Origin: Betaproteobacteria bacterium
Lineage (GTDB): Bacteria; Pseudomonadota; Gammaproteobacteria; Burkholderiales; Burkholderiaceae_D
Length of the DNA stretch: 64,000 bases
Reading direction: 5' to 3'
Assembly: GCA_025362735.1 (NCBI GenBank)
Contig: JANYFL010000040.1
Location: 1-64,000 of the forward strand
Shown here: positions 47,917-58,137 of the stretch, in pieces
Layout of the letters: each line of letters begins with the position of its first letter
Numbering within the stretch: the stretch's first letter is position 1
Position numbers and translations under genes: made by a program
Notes under the pieces: model-generated
Seen by the model: the letters and a program-made list of their open reading frames with translations, nothing else
Told to the model about the DNA's origin: nothing
Databases searched by the model: none

Positions 47917-50664
47917 ATGGCGAGCAACAACGTTGCCCAATTTGCTGCGGAACTGAAAATGCCAGCCGACGTGCTGCTGGAACAGTTGCGCGCGGCCGGT
48001 GTGAACAAAGCTTCGCCTGATGACGAGCTGAATGATACGGACAAGTCACAGCTGCTGAACTCATTGCGCAAGGCGCATGGTTCGGTCGATTCCGAAAAAA
48101 AGAAAATTACGCTCACGCGTAAACAGACTACTGAAATCAAGCAGGCCGATGCCACCGGCAAGGCGCGCACGATTCAGGTTGAAGTGCGCAAGAAGCGGGT
48201 TTTCGTCAAGCGTGATGAACCCGTTGCAGAGCCAGTACCAGAAGTTGTGGCAGAGCCTGTGCCGGTCGCAAAAGTGCCCGTCATTGATGAAGAGCAGCGT
48301 AAGTTGCGCGAGGAAGAAGCGCGTCGCCAATCGGCCTTGATCGAGCGTCAGGCCGCAGAGGCACGCGAGAAACAAGAGCGTCTGGAACGCGAGCGTCAGG
48401 AAGCTGAAGAACGCGATCGTGCCGAGGCTGCTGCCTTGGCCCAACGCACGGCAGAAGCGACGGATCCGGCTGAGGCCGAGCAGGCCAGGCAAGCTGCACA
48501 AGTAGCGGAATTGCGTGTACGCGAAGCCGCCGAGGCGCGCGACACTGCACGTCGTGCAGTAGAAGCTGAAGTGGCTGGCATCAATAAGCTGATGACCGCG
48601 AAAAAAGTAGCCAAGGCACCTGCACCCGTAGCAGTGCCAGCCCCGGTTGCTCCGATTGCAGGTACTTTGCACAAACCAGCCGCCAAGGCTGGAGCCAAGC
48701 CTGCGGGTGCAGCCGATCCCAAAAAAGACAAGAAGCAGCTCAAGTCGGCTGCACTGTCATCAACCTGGCAAGACGAAGCAGCCAAGAAGCGCGCGATCAA
48801 AACGCGTGGCGATACTTATCCGGCTGGCTGGCGCGGACCACGTGGTGGTGGGCGTCATAAACATGCGGAAGATTCGGCGAACACGACGTTCCAGGCACCG
48901 ACCGAAGCCATTGTTTACGAAGTGCACGTGCCGGAAACCATTACCGTGGCCGACCTCGCGCACAAGATGGCCGTCAAGGCATCCGAAGTGATCAAGCAGT
49001 TGATGAAGTTGGGCCAGATGGTCACGATCAATCAGCCGCTGGATCAGGAAACGGCGATGATCCTGGTCGAAGAAATGGGCCACAAGGCGTTTGCGGCCAG
49101 ACTTGACGATCCCGAATCCCTACTCACCGAAAGCGATGCTCAAGAGGCCGAACTGCTGCCACGCGCGCCTGTCGTTACCGTCATGGGTCACGTTGATCAC
49201 GGCAAGACCTCACTGCTTGATTACATTCGCACCACGCGTGTGGCCAGCGGCGAAGCGGGTGGCATCACGCAGCATATCGGTGCCTATCACGTCGAAACCT
49301 CGCGCGGCATGATTACCTTCCTCGATACACCGGGTCACGAAGCGTTTACTGCCATGCGTGCGCGCGGCTCTAAGGCGACCGATATTGTCATTCTGGTTGT
49401 TGCGGCCGATGACGGCGTGATGCCCCAAACCAAGGAAGCCATTGCCCATGCCAAGGCGGCAGGCGTGCCGATGGTGGTGGCCGTGAACAAGATCGACAAG
49501 CCCGGTGCCAACCTGGACCGCGTCAAGCAAGAGCTGGTTGCTGAACAAGTTTTGCCCGAGGAGTATGGTGGCGAGACCCCGTTTGTTTCGGTTTCAGCCA
49601 AGACCGGTGAGGGCATCGACGCGCTGTTGGAAAGCGTCCTGCTGCAAGCCGAAGTCATGGAACTGAAAGCGCCGAAAGATGCCCCTGCCAAAGGCCTGGT
49701 GATTGAAGCCAAGCTTGACAAGGGTAAGGGCCCGGTCGCCACCGTGCTGGTTCAAACGGGAACCTTGAAGCGTGGCGACATCGTTCTGGCGGGCTCCAGT
49801 TTTGGACGTGTGCGCGCCATGCTGGATGAGAACGGCAAGTCGATCAACGAAGCGGGCCCATCAATGCCAGTCGAGATTCAAGGTCTGACTGAAGTTCCTG
49901 CGGCCGGTGAAGAAGTGATTGTGCTGGGTGACGAACGCAAGGCGCGTGAAATCGCACTGTTCCGTCAGGGCAAGTTCCGCGATACCAAGCTGGCCAAACA
50001 GCAGGCCGCCAAGCTCGAAAACATGATGGATCAAATGACAGAAGGCGAAGTCAAGCTGCTGCCATTGATCATCAAGGCCGATGTGCAGGGTTCGCAGGAA
50101 GCCCTGGCGCAGTCGCTGCAAAAACTGTCGACCAGCGAAGTGCGCGTGCAGATCGTGCACGGTGCAGTCGGTGGTATTAGCGAATCGGATATCAACCTCG
50201 CTATTGCTTCGAAGGCGGTTGTCATTGGCTTTAATGTGCGTGCCGATGTGGCCTCGCGCAAACTGGCCGAAAGCAATGGTGTCGATATCCGCTACTACAA
50301 CATCATCTATGACGCTGTGGATGAAGTGAAGGCCGCGATGGGTGGCATGCTCTCGCCAGAAAAACGCGAGAACCAAATTGGTATGGTCGAAATTCGCCAG
50401 GTCTTCAAGATTCCCAAGGTCGGTGCCGTGGCCGGTTGTATGGTGCTCGATGGGGTGGTCAAACGTGGTGCCATGGCGCGTTTGCTGCGTGACAATGTGG
50501 TCACCTGGACCGGCGAACTCGACTCACTCAAGCGTTTCAAGGATGACGTCAAAGAAGTCAAGCAAGGCTTCGAGTGTGGCTTGTCGCTGAAGAACTTCAA
50601 TGACATCGTCGAAGGTGACCAGCTGGAAATCTTTGAGGTACAAGAGGTTGCTCGCACACTGTAA
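47917..50664 (+). CDS. infB: translation initiation factor IF-2
   Basis: 915 residues. The N-terminal IF2N domain ([20 protein letters not shown]) is followed by a charged Ala/Glu/Arg helix to about 240, and a second IF2N module. The GTPase domain has [26 protein letters not shown] and NKIDKPG. C-terminal domains end [10 protein letters not shown]-like (EVQEVARTL). It delivers fMet-tRNA to the 30S subunit; the initiator tRNA is also in the window. AGAGGAC lies 3 bp before the ATG. Unusually, rbfA does not follow directly. Confidence 0.97.
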   Translation: MASNNVAQFAAELKMPADVLLEQLRAAGVNKASPDDELNDTDKSQLLNSLRKAHGSVDSEKKKITLTRKQTTEIKQADATGKARTIQVEVRKKRVFVKRDEPVAEPVPEVVAEPVPVAKVPVIDEEQRKLREEEARRQSALIERQAAEAREKQERLERERQEAEERDRAEAAALAQRTAEATDPAEAEQARQAAQVAELRVREAAEARDTARRAVEAEVAGINKLMTAKKVAKAPAPVAVPAPVAPIAGTLHKPAAKAGAKPAGAADPKKDKKQLKSAALSSTWQDEAAKKRAIKTRGDTYPAGWRGPRGGGRHKHAEDSANTTFQAPTEAIVYEVHVPETITVADLAHKMAVKASEVIKQLMKLGQMVTINQPLDQETAMILVEEMGHKAFAARLDDPESLLTESDAQEAELLPRAPVVTVMGHVDHGKTSLLDYIRTTRVASGEAGGITQHIGAYHVETSRGMITFLDTPGHEAFTAMRARGSKATDIVILVVAADDGVMPQTKEAIAHAKAAGVPMVVAVNKIDKPGANLDRVKQELVAEQVLPEEYGGETPFVSVSAKTGEGIDALLESVLLQAEVMELKAPKDAPAKGLVIEAKLDKGKGPVATVLVQTGTLKRGDIVLAGSSFGRVRAMLDENGKSINEAGPSMPVEIQGLTEVPAAGEEVIVLGDERKAREIALFRQGKFRDTKLAKQQAAKLENMMDQMTEGEVKLLPLIIKADVQGSQEALAQSLQKLSTSEVRVQIVHGAVGGISESDINLAIASKAVVIGFNVRADVASRKLAESNGVDIRYYNIIYDAVDEVKAAMGGMLSPEKRENQIGMVEIRQVFKIPKVGAVAGCMVLDGVVKRGAMARLLRDNVVTWTGELDSLKRFKDDVKEVKQGFECGLSLKNFNDIVEGDQLEIFEVQEVARTL

Positions 50665-50667
50665 ACA

Positions 50668-50817
50668 GGGTGTTGCAAAACTACTGCGCGGCTGTGATGC
50701 GGCGTTGGGCAGTGCTCGAAATCCTCGTGTACGTCCCAGTACACTCCGGTTTCTGCGCGCTGTCCGCCCGAATGTTGAAATTCGTCACAACCGCTCGCTA
50801 CGTTTTTCAACACCCCG
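50668..50817. repeat. 150-bp hairpin element, copy A (after infB)
   Basis: It starts GGGTGTTGCAAAACTACTGCG three bases after the infB stop codon and ends CGCTACGTTTTTCAACACCC. The two ends are an imperfect inverted repeat. The interior holds a nested palindrome, GAAATCCTCGTGTACG / AGTACACTCCGGTTTC. It is almost identical to copy B. Confidence 0.92.
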
Positions 50818-50862
50818 TTGGTCTCGTTATAAGCCTTTGTAATTGCTGCGCGTTATTCGTCA

Positions 50863-50911
50863 TGCGCTTTGCTTGATAGGCTAGTGGCTTATCAAGCAAA
50901 GCGCAATTTTT
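50863..50911 (+). terminator. strong terminator after infB
   Basis: TGCGCTTTGCTTGATA and TATCAAGCAAAGCGCA form a perfect 16-bp stem around about 11 bases, followed by ATTTTTAT. It ends the rimP-nusA-infB transcript before the glycosyltransferase gene. Confidence 0.92.
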
Positions 50912-50934
50912 ATCTCCGTCTCTCGTAACTTCTC

Positions 50935-52551
50935 GTGAATCGTCTTCATCCCGTTCCCTCGTTAACCCGGCTGGACTGGTTCTACGTGATTGCCATATCG
51001 GCATTGGCAGCATGGTTGCGTTTTACCAGTATTGCCAGTGAGCCCTTCTGGATTGATGAAGGCTATTCGTGGTGGGACGCGCAGCAATCCTTGCATGACT
51101 TGTGGGCGCTGGTGCCGCAATGCGATCCTCATCCGCCACTTTATTTTCTGTTGCTTAAAGGGTGGATGAATCTGTTCGGAGACGGTGCGGCTGCGATGCG
51201 TGCGCTGTCAGCCATCATTGGTGTTGCAACGACCAGCGTGGTGTTTTTTGCCGGGCGGGAAATTGGCCGCCGTGTCGCCTGGATCTCCGGTTTGCTTTTT
51301 GCTGCGGCACCGTTTCAAATTTATTTTGCGCACGAAGCGCGGCCTTATGCGCTGTTATGTTTTGGCGCCTCGCTGATGTTGTTGGGGGCGATACGCGTCA
51401 CGCGTTCGATTACGAACCGGCAAACATCCCATCCCGAAACGGTGCAACCTTCAATGCGAGCGTGGCTACCGCTAATTGTTGGCGGGGCAATGGTGCTGTG
51501 GACGAACAATACGTCGGTGCTGTTGCTCGCTTCGTTGACCATCGCCTTTGTGCTGATTTTTTGCTTTGATCGCGACAGTCGCTCTGCGGTACGAGCGACA
51601 CTTCTGTGCGGGCTCGTGATCCTGATTTTGTGGGCACCGTATATTCCTGAGTTGATTAATCAGGCCCGTGGTGTCTCGGCCGATTTCTGGATTCAGCGTC
51701 CCAATCTTTGGGGGATGACGGAAGAATTTCGCTACATGTTTGGTTTGAATTCAGGCCCGGCTGGCTGGTGGATGATCTTTATCATGCTCTGCGGTGTGGG
51801 GTTGCTGTGGCGACTTAATTGGCAGATGGCCTTGATGCTGCTGGCACTGGCTGTATTCCCCGCGTTGATGAACATTGCCATTAGTCTCACAGTAAAACCC
51901 ATTTTCATTTCCCGTGCATTGATTGGCATCGTGCCCGCTTTCACGCTCGCGTTTGCGGTTGCCATTGCATTGGTACAGAGCCAGGTTTTGCGCGTGATTC
52001 TTGTTTTGCTGCTTGCATTCATGCATATCAACGCGGTCCACGGATTGCTGAACACGCACAATCTGAAAGAGCCGTGGGATGAATTGGCCACAAAAATGTT
52101 GCAAGAGAATGGGCCGGTCACGAAAAATACGGCCAATGACACCATCATCCTGATGATTTCCAATGAACTGGTGTTGCCCCTGACTCACATGCTTTCGCAC
52201 GGGCCCTTTGTTAGCCGTAATGCGATGATGATTCCGCGCCAAGGGCTTCCAGCCAACTACCCCGCACCCGGCCTGGATCTGCGTTACCCGTCAGGCAAGT
52301 GCGATCCGGCCGTAATGGGCATGGATTACAAAACAATTAACGCTATGGTTGCTGGACGCAAACAGGTGTTCTTCATCACACGCCGTAACAATACCTACGA
52401 TCCAAACAACAGCATACGCAGTTATCTGCTGGAACATGGATGGCGCGAAACCAGCATGGCTATTTTTCAGCCTGGTGACCTGGAGTTATTTCGCTTTGTC
52501 CCGAGCGCAGAAGCGTCTGCAAATGCAGCGACAAATTCGAGCGCACAATAG
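50935..52551 (+). CDS. membrane glycosyltransferase, GT39/ArnT-like
   Basis: 538 residues, GTG start at 50935. About 11 hydrophobic segments. The first periplasmic loop has the acidic signature EPFWIDEGYSWWDAQ, followed by CDPHPPLYFLLLKGWMNLFG and AHEARPYALLCF, as in GT-C enzymes that use polyprenyl-phosphate sugars (PMT/ArnT/RfaJ-like dolichol-P-mannose transferases). The acceptor is unknown. It lies between infB and rbfA, where no gene is normally found, and is bounded upstream by the element copy A and a terminator. It is 30 bp upstream of rbfA. Confidence 0.85.
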   Translation: MNRLHPVPSLTRLDWFYVIAISALAAWLRFTSIASEPFWIDEGYSWWDAQQSLHDLWALVPQCDPHPPLYFLLLKGWMNLFGDGAAAMRALSAIIGVATTSVVFFAGREIGRRVAWISGLLFAAAPFQIYFAHEARPYALLCFGASLMLLGAIRVTRSITNRQTSHPETVQPSMRAWLPLIVGGAMVLWTNNTSVLLLASLTIAFVLIFCFDRDSRSAVRATLLCGLVILILWAPYIPELINQARGVSADFWIQRPNLWGMTEEFRYMFGLNSGPAGWWMIFIMLCGVGLLWRLNWQMALMLLALAVFPALMNIAISLTVKPIFISRALIGIVPAFTLAFAVAIALVQSQVLRVILVLLLAFMHINAVHGLLNTHNLKEPWDELATKMLQENGPVTKNTANDTIILMISNELVLPLTHMLSHGPFVSRNAMMIPRQGLPANYPAPGLDLRYPSGKCDPAVMGMDYKTINAMVAGRKQVFFITRRNNTYDPNNSIRSYLLEHGWRETSMAIFQPGDLELFRFVPSAEASANAATNSSAQ

Positions 52552-52581
52552 GCTCTGACGTAATCATCAAGTGAGTCCATC

Positions 52582-52950
52582 ATGGCCCGATTTTCCAAAT
52601 CCACCTTCAGTCGCAGCATCCGCATCGCCGAGCAGATTCAGCGTGACCTTGCTGAGCTGATTCCGCGCGAAGTGCGCGATCCTCGTGCCATGCTGATCAC
52701 GCTCACCGGTGTAGAAATCACACCGGACTATGCGCATGCTAAAGTGTTTTTCACCACACTGACCGGTGATCCCGAAGATGCGCGTCAAGCCCTACAAGAA
52801 AAAGCCGGATGGTTGCACAGCCTGTTGTTCAAACGCCTGCATATTCATACCGTACCGACTTTGCATTTTGTTCATGATCAGTCGGTCGAGCAGGGCGTAA
52901 AAATGTCTCGTCTGATCGATGAGGCCAACGCAACGCATTCGAAAGATTAG
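52582..52950 (+). CDS. rbfA: ribosome-binding factor A
   Basis: 122 residues. A KH-type cold-shock factor for 30S maturation. Typical parts are [39 protein letters not shown] and the closing [20 protein letters not shown]. Followed two bases later by element copy B and then truB. Confidence 0.96.
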   Translation: MARFSKSTFSRSIRIAEQIQRDLAELIPREVRDPRAMLITLTGVEITPDYAHAKVFFTTLTGDPEDARQALQEKAGWLHSLLFKRLHIHTVPTLHFVHDQSVEQGVKMSRLIDEANATHSKD

Positions 52951-52952
52951 CA

Positions 52953-53103
52953 GGATGTTGCAAAACTACTGCGCGGCTGTGATGCGGCGTTGGGCAGTGC
53001 TCGAAATCCTCGTGTACGTCCCAGTACACTCCGGTTTCTGCGCGCTGTCCGCCCGAATGTTGAATATTCGTCACAACCGCTCGCTATGTTTTTCAACACC
53101 CCG
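52953..53103. repeat. 150-bp hairpin element, copy B (between rbfA and truB)
   Basis: It starts GGATGTTGCAAAACTACTGCG two bases after the rbfA stop codon and ends TTTTTCAACACCCCG. It matches copy A apart from a few substitutions and one extra base near 53062 (TTGAATATTCG versus TTGAAATTCG). Confidence 0.92.
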
Positions 53104-53114
53104 CGAACACTGAT

Positions 53115-54065
53115 ATGAGTGCGCGTTGTGGGAAAATACCGCGTCGAGCGGTGCACGGAGTGCTGTTGCTCGACAAGCCAAGTGGCATGGGTTCGACGAC
53201 TGCCGTGGCACGTGCCAAGCGTGCCTTTCAAGCGCTTAAGGCTGGCCACACTGGCACTTTGGACCCGATGGCCAGTGGCCTGTTGCCCATCTGTTTTGGC
53301 GAGGCCACCAAATTTGCCGCCGACTTGCTCGATGCGGATAAATCCTATGAAGCGACGCTGCAACTTGGCGTGACAACGACGACCGGTGATGCCGAAGGCG
53401 AAGTGCTGGAAACAAAGCCGGTGCAAGTCGATGCGGACATGCTTGAAAATGTTCTGAGTCAATTCCGTGGCGCCATCGAACAAATCCCTCCGATGTACTC
53501 GGCGCTCAAGCGCGATGGCCGGCCACTGTACGAGTATGCCCGTGCCGGCGTCACACTTGAACGTGAGGCACGGTCGGTGATGATTTACCGCCTTGACCTC
53601 ATTTCAATTGATGATGCAGAGTCTGCTTCGCGAGTCAGTATTGCAGTCGATTGCAGCAAGGGTACCTACATTCGCACGCTCGCCGAAGACATCGGCACGG
53701 CACTAGGTTGCGGTGCGCATCTGACCGCCTTGCGCCGTACGCGTGTCGGCTCGCTCGACATTAAAAATGCCGTCACGCTCGATATGCTGGAATCTACTGA
53801 TCCCACACAGCGGGAAGCATTGCTGCAACCAGTTGATGCTTTGATTGCCTCCTTACCACGCGTTGATCTCGACGTAACGATGACGACCCGCTTTCGTCAG
53901 GGCCAGCGTTTGTCCTTATGGCAGCGTCAACCCGCAGTCGAAAGCCGTGGTCTGGTGCGTGTTTATGGTTTGAATGACGAAGGACAGAACTTGTTGCTGG
54001 GTACGGCGGAGATGCGTGATGATCTGGTGTTGGCTCCAACACGGTTGATCTTGATGAGTGCCTGA
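53115..54065 (+). CDS. truB: tRNA pseudouridine-55 synthase
   Basis: 316 residues. The catalytic Asp is in KAGHTGTLDPMASGLLPICF and the second motif is IPPMYSALKRDGRPLYEYAR. A C-terminal PUA-like region is present. The ATG at 53115 is 12 bp after the element copy B. Confidence 0.96.
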   Translation: MSARCGKIPRRAVHGVLLLDKPSGMGSTTAVARAKRAFQALKAGHTGTLDPMASGLLPICFGEATKFAADLLDADKSYEATLQLGVTTTTGDAEGEVLETKPVQVDADMLENVLSQFRGAIEQIPPMYSALKRDGRPLYEYARAGVTLEREARSVMIYRLDLISIDDAESASRVSIAVDCSKGTYIRTLAEDIGTALGCGAHLTALRRTRVGSLDIKNAVTLDMLESTDPTQREALLQPVDALIASLPRVDLDVTMTTRFRQGQRLSLWQRQPAVESRGLVRVYGLNDEGQNLLLGTAEMRDDLVLAPTRLILMSA

Positions 54066-54070
54066 GTTTT

Positions 54071-54152
54071 GTAGGATGGATGAGCCGCAGGCGTTATCCA
54101 CCACATCATGCGGTCTACCGTAGCCTGGCTAGAGCGCAGCGAAAGCCGGGAC
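54071..54152. repeat. two short extragenic palindromes (GTAGGATGGATGAG and CGTAGCCTGGCTAG types)
   Basis: GTAGGATGGATGAGCCGCAG...TTATCCACC at 54071-54103 and CGTAGCCTGGCTAGAGCGC...AAGCCGGGAC at 54119-54152. The second unit recurs at 62527-62558. Both belong to widespread hairpin repeats of the GTAGCCCGGATGGAGCG-like class. Confidence 0.7.
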
Positions 54153-54186
54153 AATGGTCAGCGCACTGAGGCACAGCTAAACCTAA

Positions 54187-54305
54187 AAGCTTTACACAGA
54201 GGTCACAGAGAAAAACCAGAGACACAGAGGAAAGACCCATGAAGTTCTCTGTGAATCTCCGTGCCTCTCGTATTTGCTCAACAGCGTCTGTGTTGGGAGG
54301 TTTAA
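54187..54305. repeat. ACACAGAG/CTCTGTGT palindrome family, copy 3
   Basis: Left part TTTACACAGAGGTCACAGAG and right part GCTCAACAGCGTCTGTGTTG. It is an inverted relative of the copy at 62577-62704, sharing TTTGCTCAACA-CGTCTGTGTTG and TTACACAGAG-TCACAGAGAAA. Confidence 0.8.
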
Positions 54306-54574
54306 TTTCAAACCATTGCCATGCCCCGGTTTTCGCTAGGGATGCCCGAATAGATACAATCCGAGCGAATTTCCCAAAACAATTCATCGGTTTACCCTAC
54401 ACAGCATGCTAAAATTGCTGCTTTGCAAAAATTGCTCCGAGCCTGTTTAAGCAGCCCGTACAGATTCATAATCGAGCTTCACAATTCTCAGCGTTCACAC
54501 CGCTGTTCCCCGAACCACCTGATTTTCCGCTTCGAATTGGCCAATGCCATGTACCGAAGTTCTTTGGAGTTGTC

Positions 54575-56401
54575 ATGAGTAATACCCGCGCACTTAGAAA
54601 CGTCGCCATCATCGCCCACGTTGACCACGGCAAGACTACGCTGGTTGATCAACTGCTGCGTCAATCCGGTACCTTCCGCGAAAACCAGCAAATCGCTGAG
54701 CGCGTCATGGATAGCAATGACCTGGAAAAGGAACGCGGCATTACGATTCTGGCGAAGAACTGTGCGGTCGAATACGAAGGTACGCACATCAACATCGTTG
54801 ACACCCCAGGCCACGCCGATTTCGGCGGTGAAGTCGAGCGCGTGCTGTCGATGGTTGATAGTGTGCTGCTGCTGGTCGATGCCGTCGATGGCCCGATGCC
54901 GCAAACACGTTTCGTCACGCGCAAAGCACTCGCGTTGGGCTTGAAGCCTATCGTCGTCGTCAACAAGATTGACCGTCCGAGCGCACGGCCTGACTATGTA
55001 ATCAACGCGACGTTTGATTTGTTCGACAAGCTTGGCGCTACCGAAGAACAGCTCGATTTTCCAGTGGTGTTTGCCTCGGCCCTGAACGGTTATGCCGGTC
55101 TGGATGCCAGCGTGCGCGAAGGGACGATGAAGCCATTGTTCGATGCCATTCTGCAGCACGTGCCCGTGCGTCCCAATCGTTCCGACGAGCCGCTGCAATT
55201 CCAGATTTCGTCGCTTGATTACTCCAGCTATGTCGGCAAGATTGGCATCGGCCGTATCAACCGGGGCCGCATCAAGGCGCTCCAGGATGTGGTCATTCTG
55301 AACGGCCCTGACTCCACGCCGATCAAGGCTCGCATTAACCAGGTGCTCACCTTTCGTGGTCTCGAGCGTGAAGTGGTGTCCGAGGCGCAAGCCGGTGACA
55401 TCGTGCTCATCAACGGTATCGAAGACCTCGGCATTGGCTGTACCGTCTGCGCGCCCGATGCGCCGGAAGCACTGCCACTGCTGCGCATCGATGAGCCCAC
55501 GTTGACGATGAACTTTTGCGTCAACACCTCACCGCTGGCCGGTCGCGAAGGCAAGTTCATCACCAGCCGCCAATTGCGTGATCGCCTCAACCGTGAGTTG
55601 AAGGCCAACATGGCCCTGCGCGTGCAGGACACCGGCGATGAAACGATTTTTGAAGTGTCGGGGCGTGGTGAATTGCATCTCACCATCCTGATCGAAAACA
55701 TGCGTCGTGAAGGTTACGAGTTGGCTGTGTCACGTCCTCGCGTCGTACTGAAAGAAATCAATGGCGAAAAGCATGAGCCCTACGAGTTGCTGACCGTTGA
55801 TGTCGAAGAAGCCAATCAAGGCGGCGTGATGGAAGAGCTGGGTCGCCGCCGTGGTGATCTGACCGACATGCAGCCCGACGGTAAAGGTCGGGTGCGTCTT
55901 GAGTATCGCATTCCCGCTCGTGGCCTGATCGGCTTCCAGGGTGAGTTCATGACCCTGACACGCGGCACCGGTTTGATGAGTCACATCTTTGACGACTACG
56001 CGCCCCTCAAAGGTGGCGAAATGGCCGAGCGCCGCAACGGTGTGTTGATCTCGCAAGACGATGGCGAAGCCGTCGCCTACGCGCTCTGGAAGCTGCAGGA
56101 TCGTGGCCGCATGTTCACGGTGCCGGGTGATCCTGTTTATGAAGGCATGATCATCGGCATCCACAGCCGCGATAATGATCTCGTCGTTAATCCCATCAAG
56201 GGCAAGCAGCTGACCAACGTCCGTTCCTCCGGTACCGACGAAGCCGTGCGTTTGGTGCCATCGATCCAGATGTCGCTCGAATACGCGGTGGAATTTATTG
56301 CCGATGACGAGCTGGTTGAAATCACCCCAACCAGCATTCGTTTGCGCAAGCGTCACCTCAAGGAACACGAGCGGAAAAAGGCAGTGCGCGAAGCCGCTTG
56401 A
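54575..56401 (+). CDS. typA: translational GTPase TypA/BipA
   Basis: 608 residues. A ribosome-associated GTPase for assembly and stress or cold growth. The GTPase motifs are [46 protein letters not shown] and [12 protein letters not shown]-like domains and the BipA C-terminal domain follow, with NRFVYS-like parts here as [20 protein letters not shown]. The length is as in the family. It is the last gene of the conserved scpB-to-typA stretch. Confidence 0.97.
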   Translation: MSNTRALRNVAIIAHVDHGKTTLVDQLLRQSGTFRENQQIAERVMDSNDLEKERGITILAKNCAVEYEGTHINIVDTPGHADFGGEVERVLSMVDSVLLLVDAVDGPMPQTRFVTRKALALGLKPIVVVNKIDRPSARPDYVINATFDLFDKLGATEEQLDFPVVFASALNGYAGLDASVREGTMKPLFDAILQHVPVRPNRSDEPLQFQISSLDYSSYVGKIGIGRINRGRIKALQDVVILNGPDSTPIKARINQVLTFRGLEREVVSEAQAGDIVLINGIEDLGIGCTVCAPDAPEALPLLRIDEPTLTMNFCVNTSPLAGREGKFITSRQLRDRLNRELKANMALRVQDTGDETIFEVSGRGELHLTILIENMRREGYELAVSRPRVVLKEINGEKHEPYELLTVDVEEANQGGVMEELGRRRGDLTDMQPDGKGRVRLEYRIPARGLIGFQGEFMTLTRGTGLMSHIFDDYAPLKGGEMAERRNGVLISQDDGEAVAYALWKLQDRGRMFTVPGDPVYEGMIIGIHSRDNDLVVNPIKGKQLTNVRSSGTDEAVRLVPSIQMSLEYAVEFIADDELVEITPTSIRLRKRHLKEHERKKAVREAA

Positions 56402-56415
56402 TTAGTCTTTGAAAC

Positions 56416-56450
56416 AAAAAAGCCACGAATACTCTTCGTGGCTTTTTTGT
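56416..56450 (+). terminator. rho-independent terminator after typA
   Basis: AAAAAAGCCACGAA, loop TACTC, TTCGTGGCTTTTTTGTT. Perfect stem with T-run. Confidence 0.94.
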
Positions 56451-56462
56451 TCAGATTTGGCT

Positions 56463-56562
56463 GTCATCCTTGAGCGCATCGAAGGATCTCCGGTGCTTGC
56501 TTTGTGATGGCAGTCCTCATTGTGGAAAGACCTGAGATTCTTCGCCTTTGCTCAGAATGACA
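56463..56562. repeat. TCATTCTGAGC/GAAGAATCTC-type repeat, degenerate pair
   Basis: GTCATCCTTGAGCGCATCGAAGG on the left and GAGATTCTTCGCCTTTGCTCAGAATGAC on the right, in inverted order. The same sequence type appears at 62393-62500. Confidence 0.7.
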
Positions 56563-56569
56563 ACATACT

Positions 56570-56690
56570 CCGTTCGTCCTGAGTAGACCGCAGGTCGTAT
56601 CGAAGGATGAACAACCACGGAGTGCTAGCGTAAACACCAGTGGGCTGTCCTTCGATACATCGCACTGCGTGCGGCACTCAGGACGAACGG
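56570..56690. repeat. CGTTCGTCCTGAG-type palindromic repeat, copy 2
   Basis: CCGTTCGTCCTGAGTAG...GTATCGAAGGATGA and the inverted CCTTCGATAC...CACTCAGGACGAACGG. It overlaps the last 66 bases of the methyltransferase reading frame, which therefore ends inside a repeat. Confidence 0.88.
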
Positions 56691-58118
56691 GCTGGTGGTT
56701 TGCGCAACCAAAATGCAAAGACCTAAAACAACCCCTTCTGCTCCGTCTTCTTCGCCTCTGCCTTCGCCGCCCTTGACGCTGACGATAATCTTCTCGCTCT
56801 TGCCTTTGCCCACTTCGGGAAAGATCAGCCCGTCGATACCCTGATCCATGCCTTTCTTGCCGCCCTTGTACGGCTGCGCGCCGACGAGGGTGCAGGCCCA
56901 CAACTGGAACTCGTGCTTGTCACGCTCGGCCAGATCGCGCGCGGCGTCAAGGTCCTGCGGCACGCCGATGACATCGAACGCACCTTTAGCTTCCAATTCG
57001 GGAAACGCTTTTTTGATGCGCTTCTCGATCAGGCTCACCGCCAGATGCCTGATGTCGATGCCGATCCAGCGCCGCCCGAGTTTCTGCGCCGCATGCACTG
57101 CTGTACCGCAACCGCAGAAAGGGTCGAGCACGACATCGCCTTCATTCGATGAGACATTGACAATGCGTTCGAGCAAGGCGATGGGTTTTTGAGTGGGGTA
57201 GCCAAGGCGTTCTTGAGCTTGAGAATTGATTGGTGAAATGTCTGACCAAATCGAACCCATGACGCCACCTTTCATTTCTTCAAGGTAGCGTTTCAGGCGT
57301 GGTCGCTTGCTTGTATCGAGTGTGCCATCAGCTAATGTGGGATACCAAATACGTCCCTCAGCTTCCAAACGCTGCATTGTGTTTAATTCATAGCGCCAGC
57401 CCTTATCTGGAAACGGAAACCCTTTCCAAACGTACATCATGTTGGGGCGTGGATTGGGGCTCGTCATGTTGTCAAGTTGATACAGACCGCGTCCATCTAA
57501 ATCGTCATGCCGATATTTGTCTGCGACGTATTCTTCACTATGCATTTCATGTGGGGTATTCCATATGAACTTGGGCCCCTTTGTGTAAAACAAAATAGTG
57601 TCAGCGACGCGGCTCCATGTTCTGCTGTCTGAGTGGGTCGTAGTGCGCTTCCAGATGATTTCGTTCTGATAGTTGAATTTCCCAAACACCCCATCCAGAA
57701 CAATCTTCAAATAATGACTCGCGGTCGGGTCGCAGTGTAGATACAGACTGCCGGTGGGCTTGAGCACGCGATGCAGTTCGAGCAGCCGGTTCGCCATCAT
57801 GGTCAGGTAGGCCATCATGTCGTTCTCACCGAGAAAGTCGCGCAGCGCGCGCATCATCTGCGCGACATCGGTATTCAGATGCTGCATCAGTTCGCGGAAC
57901 TCGTTCTCGGCCTGCTCGCCCCAGTGCCAGGTGTCTTCAAAGGCCGTGATCTGCGCGTCACTCTCCATGCCCTTGGGCGTCTTGAACAGCAGGTTGTAGT
58001 CGCGCTTGGAATTGAACGGCGGGTCGAGATAAATCAGATCAACCGATTCATCGGCGATGTGATCGCGCAGAATGTGCAGGTTGTCGCCGTAGTAGAGTTT
58101 ATTGGTCATGCGCGCCAT
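56625..58118 (-). CDS. DNA methyltransferase (beta-class, type III Mod-like) with a damaged nuclease-like tail
   Basis: 497 residues. The N-terminal half has the catalytic motif IV as DPPFNSKRDYN. The SAM motif comes later (VLDPFCGCGTAVHAAQKLG), so the order is that of the beta class (N6-adenine or N4-cytosine). A target-recognition region lies between. The C-terminal 100 residues look like a PD-(D/E)xK/Mrr-type start: KGGKKGMDQGIDGLIF and KIIVSVKGG. After that the frame changes to sequence that runs into a palindromic repeat. In the alternative frame the same DNA reads AKAEAKKTEQKGLF and stops at 56723, a natural-looking end. I infer an internal deletion with frameshift; the methyltransferase part could still be active. 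No restriction partner gene is adjacent. Confidence 0.82.
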   Translation of the reverse strand: MARMTNKLYYGDNLHILRDHIADESVDLIYLDPPFNSKRDYNLLFKTPKGMESDAQITAFEDTWHWGEQAENEFRELMQHLNTDVAQMMRALRDFLGENDMMAYLTMMANRLLELHRVLKPTGSLYLHCDPTASHYLKIVLDGVFGKFNYQNEIIWKRTTTHSDSRTWSRVADTILFYTKGPKFIWNTPHEMHSEEYVADKYRHDDLDGRGLYQLDNMTSPNPRPNMMYVWKGFPFPDKGWRYELNTMQRLEAEGRIWYPTLADGTLDTSKRPRLKRYLEEMKGGVMGSIWSDISPINSQAQERLGYPTQKPIALLERIVNVSSNEGDVVLDPFCGCGTAVHAAQKLGRRWIGIDIRHLAVSLIEKRIKKAFPELEAKGAFDVIGVPQDLDAARDLAERDKHEFQLWACTLVGAQPYKGGKKGMDQGIDGLIFPEVGKGKSEKIIVSVKGGEGRGEEDGAEGVVLGLCILVAQTTSPFVLSAARSAMYRRTAHWCLR

Positions 58119-58137
58119 TCAGGAGTTGCGGTCTAAA

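Larger units (their letters stand above)
54066..54574. other. 509-bp gap between truB and typA, mostly repeats
   Basis: It contains two palindromic repeat units and no gene. The leader next to typA holds CATAAT near 54469 as a possible -10 element, without a good -35. Confidence 0.6.

Noticed and set aside
50670-50876. Open frames (about 68 and 64 codons) at 50670 and 52919 with the same peptide
   Set aside because: They are encoded by copies A and B of the hairpin element; the identical peptide arises only from the repeat.
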